Assembly: GCA_012295275.1 (NCBI GenBank)
Contig: CM022665.1
Span: 32,623,522-32,687,521 of the forward strand
Origin: Chrysomallon squamiferum
Lineage: Eukaryota > Mollusca > Gastropoda > Neomphalida > Peltospiridae
Length of the DNA stretch: 64,000 nucleotides
Reading direction: 5' to 3'
Part shown: piece after piece, positions 39,680-54,389 of the stretch
Layout of the letters: every line of letters starts with the position of its first letter
Position numbering within the stretch: the stretch's first letter is position 1
Position numbers and translations under genes: made by a program
The notes under the pieces: model-generated
The model's database searches: none
Told to the model about the DNA's origin: nothing
The model's input: the letters and a program-made list of their open reading frames with translations, nothing else

Positions 39680-42600
39680 GTAAAGAAAATAAACTGAATG
39701 AATGAGTAGTAATGAGACCATAATGTTTCATTATTAATGATTACCAGTGGACCAGGTGTAAATTTTTTTGTATGACAACCATAACAAGTGATCTTTTGAT
39801 CCTAAGATAGGTTGCTAAAGCAAATAAACAATAACTATGAAGTGTGTGTATGTGTGTGTGCATTTTGAAAGTTACATTCAACACAAGTTGCTGCCTCCTT
39901 TTTTCAGAAATTGTGTCGAAATGTACTGAAATGTGAACAGACTAAAATAAATACAAGTAGATATCAATAGGTATATTCTTATGTGATTAAATGAATGCCA
40001 ATTTTTTTTATTATTTTTTTTTGTAAATAAAAAATGCGACAGTTAAAAACATTAACAGTCAAGTATCAAACATAGGATTCTTAAATTGGTCATTATTGCT
40101 GCAGAAAAGAGTTTTATTTCATAAGGCTTTGAACTCAGAATTTAATAATGAATCAAAATTATTTTTAAAATCTTATTTGACTTTCATTTAAATCTTTCTT
40201 TAATTATTGACTGCTATTTTTATTTCTTTATTTTTTCCTCTATAATTATGGAATGACAAGTAAAAAAAACAAAAAGCTATTGAGACAATTACTAGCATTG
40301 GGTGGGGGGAAGCTTTACCATTTCTCTGTACATAATCAAGGTTTATGAGATAACTGTTATGAGATATTTTAAAAACTAAAATCAGATAGAATATCTTTGA
40401 AAATAAAGATAAGTTTTAAACAGGAGTTTTGAATTATCTTCAGGTCACGTATTTGACCAGGAACAATACTACACAAAATGTAAACTTAAGTTGTCATGTC
40501 AAAATATTATTTGTGGAATCATATATTTGAAGATTAAACCCAAATGAGCAAATATGTATTGAAAAAAGAAATTAAAAAACAAAACAAAAAAACACAAGAC
40601 ATCTCCTCCAAAAGCAGTGATAATGTGTAACTACAAGCTCAAGTCAACTAACTTGAACAGACTTTTGTGTACTTATTACACAACTCTCTGTTTAACTTGT
40701 GGATTTCACCAGATCCATCAAGGTTATTAAGTGTTCCTTCTATATACATGGACAACAGCATTACATAGTCATGGCAGTCCTCTTAGACACTTTTCTGCAG
40801 AATCAAATATATAAGAATTTCTTCTGTACACGCAGAGCAAAGAATAGACAGTTGTGGCAGTCCTCACAGCAGAATCAAATAAATATATGCTCAGGGGTTA
40901 TTTTATTTCATTTAAAATGTTTTTATTATTGTTCTTTAGCATACAGAGCTATGTTGCACTACCATCCTAAGACAGGATGAGAGAACTTTGTACAGCTATT
41001 GTTCATTATCCCACACCTCAAAAACAACCATTGCTGGGTTTGTTTTTCCTTCCACGTTCAAACCAATCTAGTTAATTAGAACAAATTAGAAAGTGTAAAT
41101 TATTCAGTAATCTTTGAAAAAAACAACACCTACAATTTAAAAAAACAATTACCTGTGTTTTATCACTAATATGAAGTTTGTTTGTAAAGAACTGTTCCAG
41201 TTACATGTAAAGATGTGTGAAAGTTGGCAGCCTGGTTAAAAGAATTAGAATAAATAATATTTAAATCAGATAATGGACAGAAAGAAATACAGATGTTAAT
41301 ACATTTATTATTATTTTTTTTTTTTGGAGGAGAATTTTCTTCTTTTTTTAAAATCTGTTTTGCATCTTGTTACTTTTAAATTATTGTTTATATTATTAGA
41401 TAATAAAATTTATAAGTCAGAAAAATAAAGTAAAACAATAGTAATAATAAGATGGTTATGATCGTGATCATGATAATAATAATAATAAGATGAAATCCAT
41501 GAATAATTTAACACCTACTGAAAAGGATTAGATGTAAAAATGTATAGACATGGCAAGCTGAAACCATTAAAAATTTATATGAGCTGAACATTTTATAAGA
41601 AGCAGTTCACATTTTTTAATATATTTACTTTCACTGAAGTTTCATATAGATATGACTTAGGCGCTGTTTTCTAGGAGCAACATTGTGTGACCAAGATAAG
41701 TTATGTGATGAGGTTTAGTTACAGAGAAGTAAGCTTGTAGAAAATGTATGCTGAATGTGTTACAGGAATCAGTTGACATATGAACAATGTTTAGAAGCCT
41801 GGGTTGTTTGACTAAGATGACACTAATGAAATATGTTAAGAATTAATTAGAGAAAGTAAAGATTGTAGTGATCTTATATTTCTCAGTTAGCTTTGGGTAG
41901 TTAACAATAGAGATTTGAACCAGATACCTACCAGTGTTGAGATCAAAGGTTATTTCTGTTACACTATGCAATTTTGTCTTACATTTCTAGCATTATTATT
42001 AATTGTTTGTCAACTTGGGCTTGTTGCAGTATCAGAAAATACACAGTTTATGAGTGTTATTACTCCAAATAACAATATAATTTAAAAATACTGTTTAATC
42101 CTATTAAATAAAGTTAACATTGTGCTTGGGATTGTGCATGTACTCGGTGGTGAAATGATTGATAATTTCATATTTAGCCTGCCATTTCAAATTATTTAAA
42201 CCTTCATATTAGAAATTTCACATTTAAAAATTTGTTTAAATTTATTATACCCTTTGCATGTATAATCATATTTACACAATGACTGTCACGTTAGCCTCTG
42301 TTGAAATTTATTACTTTACCACCTTGAATCAGAAAACCTGGTACAAAACAATTTTGTATGTTAATATACACTTTGAGGTTTTTATAAAACACATTTGAAT
42401 TTTAAGAACATAATTGATTTTCAAGAAGCACATAACAGAAATAAGAACTGAGAAGGAATAACGAAACACAAAAGAGTAATTGAAGGAAATGGGTGAAGAA
42501 ATTATTACTTTCAAATAAAGAAATAATTATTTATAATATGTATTTATTTATTTTACACATGTGGGGGTCAATGAGATATCAAGGATTTCATAAAATGTTT

Positions 42601-44893
42601 GCTGACCCCTGCTCTAAACACTGAAGATTTCAGTGAAATAATTTTAATATTTTAAATATATTAGTTTTTATAAATTTGTTAAAATTTAATGTTTCTGTGA
42701 AATGCTCCACTGTTACAGAATATTACAGAAACATTCATTTTTAATGTTTTTCTAAGCACATAATGCTTTATAGAAATTATATTCAATTTGAATGATAATC
42801 TATAATCAAAATAATAATTTCAGTTTGTTTAGTATTAAGCAACTGTGTGGCAATAGGTTTGTGTAAATATTGTTTTGTATAATGTAGTATAATAAACTGC
42901 AATCTGGTGTGACAGAATATGATTTCTTATAGAGCAGTATTGTATAACAAACTATTATATAACATAGTATTGTAGCTATGCAGATTGATATGACATAGAA
43001 ATATATTAAATGAATATAAAGTCTAAATTATTTTTCAGATTTAGTAACAAATAAATAACAAACCATTCCGTATCTGATTTAACATTAAATGTTTTATTAT
43101 GAATTTTTTTTAATATAATGATCATGAGCTATTCTTATCTGTTAGCAGGAAAAAAAAATTTATGTGTGTTCCCATGGACAAGAAAATACATACCATAGTA
43201 TTTAATAAACCATTTGTGGATCAGTTTTAAGCTATAATACCAAATGACTTGGACATGGATTGTAAAATGATAATGAACAATGTGTAGTATATATGGTATT
43301 GCGATTTAATGTATGTTTAAAAAAAAAAAAAAAAAATGAAGAAACTGTTTATAACAAGGAGTTGTTTGATTGGGTGTTTTTTGGTGGAGGGAGGTACAGT
43401 ATAATTAGAAACAAGTAAACAAACAAGCCAAAAAAATTAAAAAAGTTGTCACTGCAGTTATGCAGTTGAGAAAAGAGCGTGAGTCATTACACTGTGATTC
43501 TGTTTCACTGAAGTGTCCTCTGTGTCTTTTTAACATAGCACTGTTATAACTTAGCTATAACATGACATACTTGTTATCATCTACACAGATACTGTTATAT
43601 CACACTTGTTATTACCTGTACAGATGTGAAGTTAGCTATCTCCAACAACAGAATGTCGAGAAAGGCTATCATCAAAGTATTCCCAACATCTGTTGCAACC
43701 ATTGTGCATTTTATGTATAAATGTGTCACAGCTATATAGACCATACCTTACAAACACATGCTTTGAATTTTAAAATGTTTATTTAGAACAGCAAATACAC
43801 TGTTACTTTTGATACATGCAGAAGTTAAAGAAGGTTACGAATTGCATACAAAAATGCATTTAATATCACTTATATCAATTTTCATTTTACCTTTTCAATA
43901 TCTTTAATGATCACTCTAACAGTGACAGTTTTCATTTCCTGTGTATCCATAGTATCAAAATACACTGAACTAAACAGAATCTCTGGTGTACTGAATCATG
44001 TTTTCATGGAATCAATACCAGTATGATGTCTGGGTATTGTTTACTTTATGAGATGGTCATAAATGCACACAGGTCCTGAAGAAGTTAAGCTACTTTTAAA
44101 GTAAATGTTTAATGTATTTTTAAAATATTCCAATCTTGAAATGTGTAACATTCCTGTTATTTTTGGTGTACACATTATTATCAGGAATTAGTTAATTAAA
44201 TAACTATCAATGAAATATCTAAAATGTTATGGTTTTCTGTTCTCCTGTCAGATTATTTATTTGTTATTATTATTATTTGTTTTAATTTATTCTGCTTCAG
44301 TCTCTTAAGAAAAAAAAAAAAAATAATAATAATAATTTTGTAACCCCCAAAATTATATGAAAGGAACAAAATCCAAGAATATTTTATATATATATTACAT
44401 ATGCTGTTTTGTAGCATAATCTTTCATCATATGTTGTATGTCATTAAACTGTCTTGTCTATGTCATGAGCCAACTTGTTAGTACTGGTTACAGTCATTTA
44501 GATGTAGGTAAACATGACAGGTACAAGTCTGCAGACAGACAGTGAAGACAGAATGATCATTAGTTTGGCATATCTCACATCATGAAACCTGCACTAAGTG
44601 ACAGAGTGAACAGTGGTCTCTTGCAAATCAGATGAGCTAATCAGTTTACTTGGGACTGGTATTTCAGGTAGATATTTTCCATGAGAAAATCTCTACATTT
44701 GATGGTAATAATAATGACAATGATGATATTTGTAATAGTAATAATAGTAATGCATCATTTATTGACAGCTATAGCTATAGGTTTTGCTGTGTCTTATGGG
44801 GTAGGCTTAGTGTGAGTTTTGGTTTTAAATATTTCTTCTTTAAAGTCATCTTACTGATTTTTATAATGTTCTTGATATTAACCTTCATATGGT

Positions 44894-44925
<32 letters not shown>

Positions 44926-47900
44926 CTAGAACAATATAATACTGAGGCTAATTATATATATGCATGTATGTATGTTGTGAAGCAGTGGTTGGAATGGGAA
45001 AACAAGACAGCAACTATATATTGCTACTAACTAATCATGAATAAAAGTTCATTTGAAAATTTTAATGTGTTGTAGTATTTGACTTCTTTCATTATTTAAA
45101 TAATGCTTAACCATAATATTTTTAAACATTAAAATATTTAACACAAGGTTTCATTAAAGAAATAATCATTTATTATCTGCAAATGCTCTAATTACTGCTG
45201 TATTTATTATTACTATTATTATAATATATTTTTTCAATAGTAATGTATATTATCAGGTTTATAATTTGTCTATAGAAACAATTACAGTGGTTTCAAATCA
45301 GAACATGGTCTCAAAAATTCCAATCCAAAATTAAGGGATTTTGGTGGGGTTTTTTTTCAATGTAAATGCTTTTTATCATTTTAATTGCACATATAAACCT
45401 GAAATTAATAGCAAATGCCAAGTATCTGCACTAAATGAATAAATATTTTTTAAATATTCAGCACATAAAATTAATAGTTAATTGAGAAACAATTGGGTTT
45501 TGTATAATGGTGATACTTATAACATGTCTGGTTTTCTATGTACAGCATAGGAAAGTTGTTTGACTGAAGGGTTATAAATGTATTCATTAAGAAAAGTGTT
45601 GTTAATGACAGGAGAATGCTAATCTTAACCACACATGACACATACACCAGCATCATATTTGTAAACGCAACACACATCATATGCATTGTATAGGTAATAA
45701 CCACGTACACACGCATACACACACATACACACACACAGTTCCATGTATACCATACAGTTAAGAATATAAATTTTTTAATATCATCTTTTTCAAGACTGCA
45801 GAGGACTTTTATAATTAAATAATAATAAATAAATGTCAAATAGAATATATTCAGTGTTGTTCTCTACAAAACATTAGTTATTTATCAGACAGATTTATAT
45901 AGTTTTCTTATTAATTAAAAGGAAAATGATTGTTCTTTACAAAGCTTTAAAAATGTTTTAATTTCAGATTTCATGCAGAGATAATCACAAATCAGAGTTT
46001 TTCTAAAAGTGTTGTTAAAACTTCTTATGTTCTGTTCCATGCTTTCAGTTCATCATTGTTTATAATGAGACTTCAAAGGGGAGATAAGTGAGAAATATGT
46101 TTGCATGGACAATATTTGTCTTGCTCGATGGGAAAACACAACATTGTAATAATATCTTGATCAGTATTTATTTCCACACACACTGTAAATGAACATCTGT
46201 ATGATTTTATATCAAGTGTATCATAATTAATTAACTCATTGTATGTTTTGTTTGTTTCTGTTTACCAACTTGTCATACTGTTTTTTTTCTATGAAACACC
46301 ACACTTTGATTTTTTTTTTTTTTTTTCATTTCCTACCCTCACTCCTTTGCTTCCTTTCTTTCAACCTTTCCTTCTTTCCCTTTATCTTTCTATCTCTGGT
46401 TTATAATTTAATTCTAACTCATATTGTTATTAGTGGTATTATACTTTAAAATAAAATGTTAAATGATGTCCAAATATTTAACTTTGCTTTACTTAATAAA
46501 AGAGTTTACATATCTGTTCATTGTGAAATCATGCATTCTGGCATTTTAAAACAAAAATAAAAAACAACAATAACAATAATATGTACAGGTTACTTATATC
46601 ACCCACCATACAGTAATAACCACTGAGATAGAACATAGCTGGCTTCAAACGTTTAACAATGAACAAGACCAATACTGCAGGTATACCAATAGCTGAACAC
46701 TGCCATGTTTACCGACTGTGTGTAATGTTACACTGGAGGATTATTAATCAGTGACACAGTAAAAACCTGCCCCTATCAGCCTAACAGAGGTTACTGTTTA
46801 TAAAAATTAAAGACCTAACACTGGTAAAGAGAATAAAGGTCTAACTTGGTACACCATTATAAAATTAAATGGATTGTGGTACGTAAACTCAATAGCCTAC
46901 CTGTGATACACTTGTAATGATCAAAGCCTAACTCTGGTACACCACTAATTGTGATGCAGAGTTTACAGAGCCTTCTTTGTGTACACCTGTAAGAAGTAAA
47001 AGCCTAACTGGTAAACACTTGTATGTTTGTCATTTGAACAAGGTGTTTACAGGTAGACCAGTTTCTGTGTTGATTGAACAAAAGCTATATCGCACCTTAA
47101 GGTTATTTCTAGGCAGCTTGTAATCATTTATATGAAAGTATAGTTAGTTTATTTGGAAAAAAAACAACAACAAAAATATTATATGCTTGGCACTGATTTG
47201 AATGTATTTATATTAATTCCTCTTTGAAAACAGTTGAAATATATTTTAGCTATGATATGTTTAATGTAATGAATTTATTAACTGTTAGTTAGATAAAATG
47301 GAAAAGACAACAAGGACAAAAAAAAGTTAACAGACAAGAAGTTTTATTGTTTTTAAATTTCTTATTGAAAAAATTATATGTGTAATAGAATCTGAGAATT
47401 ATTACTTAAATATATTGTAATTTGAAAACTAAATGTTATTTAATTTGAAAGTTATTCATTTTAAATAGACAAAATGTCCAGTTAACATATTCATGACCAA
47501 GTGACAAGTTCATTTAATCATTTATTTATTTTATTTTATTTTATTTTTAATTTAGTTTTTGTAATATTTAATTTTTTATTTTATATATTTTTGAGTATCA
47601 TTTCATATTATGTTATTTTTTTATTTTATTCAATTTTATTTATTTTTTATTTATTTTGATTCTTTTTATTCACAGAGATTTTATATCAAAATATTTATAT
47701 TATTTCTAGTATATTTCTTAAATGTATTCATAAAATAATTTTATTTTACAGGATGGCAGGACATGCATGCATTATGCAGCTCAGAATGGATTTGCTGAAG
47801 TCTGCAAATACTTAGCAAAGAAGAACTGTTCCCTTGATGTTCAAGATGCAGTGAGTTATTCATTTAACATACACTACATCAAGATGCAGTGAGTTATTCA

Positions 47901-50900
47901 TTTAACATACATTACATCAAGATGCAGTGAGTTATTCATTTAACATACTACATCAAGATGTAGTGAGTTATTCATTTAACATACACTACATCAAGATGTA
48001 ACATACACTACATCAAGATCTTACTTATTTAATGAACACTATATTATTTTTAAAAAATCTCAGTGAGTTGTTTATTTAATATTCACAATATTATATCCTC
48101 TAATAGATGTTTCTTTTATTTATTTATTTTTCAAAAATCTCTACTGAATGGTGTTATTGGCTGGGCATTTCTTGCATAAACCCACTTTCAATAAATCTTG
48201 TCAATTCACTGAAAGGTTTGATCCATTATGTTTGAACTCTTTTCCTTTCTAAATATCTAGACTTAGGCTAGCATTTTATTGGCTTATAAACTGATTTCAC
48301 TTTGAGTTTAGTAATTGTGTTCATAAAAGTTTGATAATAAAATTGTGACATTGAAGCAGGATATATTTTTATTCAGTGATAAGGAGGTGAATTATTTTCT
48401 TCTTCTTCTTTCTTGTTTTATTTATTTATTATTTTTCATTATAATTTAATTTAAAGTAATGATTTAAATAAAATTTTGATAGAGCTTTTCATACTGTAAT
48501 TGTTTCCTAGATATTTATGTACAAAGGAATAGAGAAGTTGGTTTGTTTTGTTTTTTCAAATCCTGGGAATTATCCCATTTTAGGCCAACTTCAGAAGAGC
48601 ATAATTGCAAGATCAGACTTGTTAATTAAACAAAAAATAAAACAACAACAAAACAACCACTTATTAAAATACACCAGTGTTTAACTGCAGACAAGAAAGA
48701 AACAGGCTTTAATTTTGTTTTGAAAATGGATACATTATATATATTGGACATCTTTTGTGTAAAAAGTGAAGTTTAAAAAAAGTTCTTTATCATTATTTAT
48801 TTTATTAGATATATTCTAGTCTGTTTTTCCAATGATTAACAGATGTGCACTTCAAAATGTCACTTCCAGTGTCAGTTTACAAAATAAATGAGCACAAATT
48901 AAAAAACAAAAACAAACTATATATATATGCATACACATATACATACAAGCCAAAGAAAAATAAGTTGGTGAAAACCTTTTGACTTCAAACCAAAACAAGT
49001 GAAATAACATTACACCCTTCATTGATGCCCAGTATGTAGTTAATCAAAAGACAGTAATAATCATTTCAGTGAATAAATAATGTTGTGTTTGTCTTGATAT
49101 TCTTTCTCTCTTGTACAGTGTGGATTGAGACCTGTCACAGCAGTGCTATCAAAACAAATAACTGAGACTGTGCTAGTGCTGAAGAAATCATAGTGTTTAT
49201 GTCCTTTTCGTTGTATTTGTAGCATTTTCTGATTTCTGAACCCATAAAACTGGTGATCCAGTTAAGATATTTTTCTTACATGCTAAACGTATCGAGCTGT
49301 TGTATTTTCTATTATTGTTACTATATCCTAGACAGCTACATTCTGTTTTAGAGTTCCATGGCATAAGGGAATTCACCTTTGCAGATGACACACCAGTGAT
49401 CAGGAACATTCTGTTCCAGGGAAGTTATGTTAGGTGTAGTTGTTTTGGATTAATTATTGTTATTTTGGTTTGTTTCCTTTTTAAATAGAACATTTCTGCT
49501 TTGTTACAGGTTTGCCATAGAGTGTGTACCATAAGTACATTTACCAATTTGTTATATAGCTATGTGTGTTTGTGTGTGTGAAATAGATTGCAAATTATTA
49601 TTCTTTTTTCAGATGCTTTTTGGATATACATTTCAAAATCTATATAACTAATGAAAAAAAACCCACCAGTTTAACATTCACTGCCAAATTTTTTATTTCA
49701 ATATATTTCAGAATTTAATATTGCAAATATATTGCAACTTTATGATGATGGATATGGATTTATTTCTTTTTACTTTTCATCCAGCCTTCTCAAAACAAAC
49801 TGTCAAAAACATATTTTTTTATGTGTTTATCCACAGGATGACTTTCTTTATTGCCGGGGTGTTGAACCTGCGTACACTGTGCATTTTCAAGTGATTTTTC
49901 TTCAGTAACTTGTGTAAATAGGGATATCCCACGGTCTGTTTGGATGTAATCCCTTAATCCCTAACCATCAGGCATCTGAAAAACATTCAGAAAATGTCTT
50001 TGTGTGAGAGACTTGCCCGACATAAACCATCCATAAATTATTATAATGGCAGCTAAGTGCTGTTGATAAAAGCATTCTCATGCTGAAACAGACATCACAT
50101 TCAGAAGATATTTTGTGTTAGTTTTTCTTTTCCCCAGCTTGAATGAACACTTATATTCCATTCACTTGTGTGAAGTATTACTTATTTTTTTCTTCTTTTC
50201 CAAATCTTATAAGAATATACATTAGTTATTTTGTTAACTTTGAGACATCAGCTAGGGTTTTAAAAAATAAATTTATGAATCATTTTGTACTTGGAGACTC
50301 ATATCTATGAGTCAGAATTATTTCTTTTTAAACTTTTAAAATAATAAGCTGAGTTCCTAATCTGTACCAGCCATCTAGGCTGGTATACTTTAAATCAAAC
50401 CAAGACTTGTGGCAGCCTTAAAAAAAAATAAAATAAAATAAAACCAAACAAAAAAACAAATCTGTCCTGTTATACTTACCTGTTTCTTTTTTAATTTTTA
50501 ATTTATTTTTTCAGACCTTTATTGTTTCTTTTAATACTTTCATTTGTGGAGATTACATTTGCATTTATTAATGATTACAACAACAGTATTTTTAATTTCT
50601 ATGTTTATTTTGTAATTTTTAATTTTTATTATAATTATATTATTATTAAAATTATTATTGTTGTTGTTATTGTTGTTGTTATTATTCTGATAAATTCAAA
50701 ACTTTGAAGAAGCGTATTTTATTATGAAATAAACCAGGGATTATATGTGATTGAAATAAAGTGTAGACTGCAACAGTGATATTTAAAATAACAATAAAAA
50801 TAAGAATTTAAAAAAAAAAAAGAAAAAAAAAAGATAGAGAATAAGAGAGAGACATGTGTAAAATTTGCTGGCAAATATAAAATATTCATAATTTATGAAT

Positions 50901-53900
50901 ATTTATTTATGTCATTTTTAGGGAATTTTTCACATCAGAAAAAACTATCAACAAGCAGCTATGTTTACCATAGTTTTAATAGGGAATGATAATTCCATGC
51001 CCTTGTTATTTAATTCACATTTCAGTGTAATTTTCATATCCAAATCATAGTTAGAAGTCATCAGACTTGTCAAAAAATTAATTGTTGTGAATTTTCTCTC
51101 CATATTTTCATAGTGGATATTTGAGTTAATCTCAGCTTTTAACATTGACATTGTATTAGTTCTTTGCTTGACAAGAATGGTTGATGACACTACCTATCTT
51201 CACTAACGTCTACTTAAGAGAAAACAGTGATATCTAAAAACAAGAAGTACTATCTTATTCATTATTTCATCTAATGTTATGTAAGATTATTTTGGCTTAT
51301 ATTAAAAATTAAATATAATGCTTGACATTTTACAAACTGAAATTTAATCACATTCTACCTTTCTTTTCTTTTTTTTTTCTTTTTTCTTTTCTCATCTTTT
51401 TTTTTCTTTTCTTTATTATCATAGTTAAGAATTTTCTTTATATGTTCATACTTTTATTATTAAAATAAAGTTGAAAAAGATTTTTAAATTAAAGTTTGGA
51501 GGTTTTTCTTCTGAGATTTCTGTTTTATTTTTTTTAATTTCTATAATTTATTGCCATAATATATATATATATTTTTTTATATATATATATAATTGTTTTT
51601 AATTAACCGTTTTAAATTTTCCATGAAAAATGAGAAATATATTCATGAACTAAGTAAAATTAGATAATGGCACTGCCATAAAATCTTTAAAAATAATAAT
51701 TATTATTATGATTATTATCTTTTTTATATATATTATTTTATTTATTAAATTATTTATATATATTTTTAATTATTTAAAAAAAAATTCATTAAAAAGAAAA
51801 AAGAAAAACTATATTTGTAAACTGAGAAAGGTTATGGTGATCTGAAAGTTAGGTAACACAACCCACACCATTAACAACAGTCAGTGTTGTTCAACTGGTG
51901 GCATTCACTTGGAACCTGTATAAATTGCTTTTATTGTGTATCTATTAATAAATATGAAAAACCTTAAAATATAGTCATTTCCAAAATCACATCACCTTTT
52001 GTGTACAGATAAAACATGTTGGTGGTTTCTATCTTATTTGTAGTTTTATTTATTTATGATAAATTATATTTTAAAAAGAAATAAAAATAATAAAACAAAC
52101 TATGAAATAAATGTACAAGATTGATTTTCAAAAGGCATTAATAAATAGACAAACATCAAAGAGAAAATAAACATTTGTCTTAGCTGTAATCTTCATAAAA
52201 TTAACATAATAGATTTTATTTATAGAGCTGTAAAACAAATATTCTTGTCTTTTTATTCTCACTGAATTGTTTTTTATCATTTATTTCTATTTGTTTGTTT
52301 ATTTGATGATTCAGTTCCAATATACATTTTTTTGTGTGTGTGTGATAAAATTTTGATCATGTCAGAAGTGATAAATATAATTAATGTACACGCTTATGAA
52401 ATTATTAATTAAATAGATTGTAAAGTAAATTTTGAGTTTCATTACTATACAAAAAATTCATGAATCAGTTAAAAAAAAACAAGGAAAAAAAGATAAACAT
52501 AAATAAAAAAAACAATATTAACAAAAGTCTGCTCTCTATTTCCATAGTTGAAATTTAAAAGAAAATATTAAATAAATGATCTTCCTCCCCTTCCCCCCAA
52601 AAACATGAAGTGTTAAGTTTTTAATATAAGTAATCAAAAACTTTCTTATTTTACTTAACACTTTCCACAATATTGATGAATAGATGACATTAAACTTGTG
52701 TGGTATGTATTTCTAAATATTTCTAATTTTTCTTCTTTGTAAATAATAATAACAAGAACAGTAAATGTAATTACAGAAATAACTGATCATTTTTAAGTTT
52801 GCTAATAGTTTTTATCTTCTATCTGTGTTCAACATGATATGCACAGTGACAATCTCCTTGTCATCATTAACAATTCAAAACCCAACCTCACTGGTTCCCT
52901 GAATTTCTACTTACAGCAGAAATTGATTGGTTCTTAACACATAAAATACAGCTAGAATGAAAGCTTTCAGTGCTGTTTTAATTATATTGTAATATTATCT
53001 GATTGGTCATTGGCTAACATATTTTATGATCTTCATTTTGATTGGCAGACTCTGGAAGTCAGTCTTCTGTGATTGTCAGGAATATGGGTAGGGCAGAAAT
53101 TCTTGCCTGCCGGAACTATATGCAGCATTAATGCCAGGAAAAATTCCTACCACTGTAATTTCTGTGAGGAATTTGTTACAAGTAATAACATATAGCTTTA
53201 TTATGAGCTGGCAGATGTGTGTTAGTACTATTCTTTGTGAAATTAACCCAAGTTTCAGTAATGTGCCTTGAAATGACTCTTTACTGTTAGGAAAATCAGA
53301 AAAGTGGAAATAATTAGTTCGATGTTTTAGTAATTATAGGGGTAAAAAAGATAATGTTTAGCACTATGCTTTGATATTATTGTTGTTGTTGCTTTGAGTA
53401 TACAAAATTCTTTGTTAATAAAAAAATTTCCTTTGTATTTGGTATATATTTGGTATACAATTTGCCTGTATTTGCTATATTATTATTATTATTATTATTA
53501 TTTCTGTTTTCATGTATTTGATACAAATTATGATTCATATTCTTTCTTCAGAGTTAGACAACAGTTGAAAGAAAACAAAATATATCATGATAGTAAAAAT
53601 ATTAATTTTAAAATACCTTTTTTTTTTTTTAAATTTAATTTTAAAATTTGTCATCACAGCTTCATAAAGTATAGGATTTAAATTGCATTGTGAAAAACAT
53701 GTTCTTGTGACAAGTTTTTAAAATGATTTTTGTTTGATTTGTTATTTAATTTTACCAATAGAATTTAATAACTGCCTGTGAGCTATAGGATAAGATGAAC
53801 ATATCTAAAAAAAACAAAATCTGTTTTAAACAAATAGATTCTTTTGTTTGGGGGTTTATGGGATTTACAAAAACAAAATTTAAACATTTAATTTTTTTTT

Positions 53901-54358
53901 CTTCAATATAATTATTGTTAAAGGCTTTACAGTTACTTTCACAAGTGTGGGAAACATTGTGTTTGACAGTATTTTACAAAGTGATTTTAAAATATACTTT
54001 TCTTTTAATTAATTAATTAATTAATTTAATTTTTATTTTTTATTTTTTTCAAAGTAATAGTCTTAAGGACCACCCAATAACATATTCATCCTACATTTAG
54101 CGTTTAAAAAAATAAAAAAAAAGGTTTATTACAAAATTATTTTTCTTTCCTTTTCTCTATTTGAATTTCTTTTTAAAATTTAAATTTTTTCTGTAATTTA
54201 TTATTAAACACTTGTCCTTTTGTCTAGACAATCATGTATGGCATTTGTACATTTGGAAACAGAACGTTTACTGCATATTGATTTTAAATAAAATAATCCT
54301 TTTTATTATTATTATTATTATTATTATTTTTTTTTTTTTTTTTTTTTTTATTTTTTTA

Positions 54359-54389
<31 letters not shown>

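Larger units (their letters stand above)
39680..47751 (+). other. ANKRD6 intron between coding exons 1 and 2
   Basis: 8.1 kb, GT-AG. AT-rich, with (CA)n at 44893-44919, a minus-strand SINE head at 41905-41970, a SINE tail near 44984, a possible hAT terminus near 42611, and a degenerate repeat at 46808-47015. No internal exon is supported. Confidence 0.7.

Noticed and set aside
49300-49488. Open frame containing F-A-D-D-T, reminiscent of the reverse transcriptase F/Y-A-D-D motif
   Set aside because: The match is an isolated word; none of the neighbouring reverse transcriptase blocks is present in any frame, so it is most likely chance.
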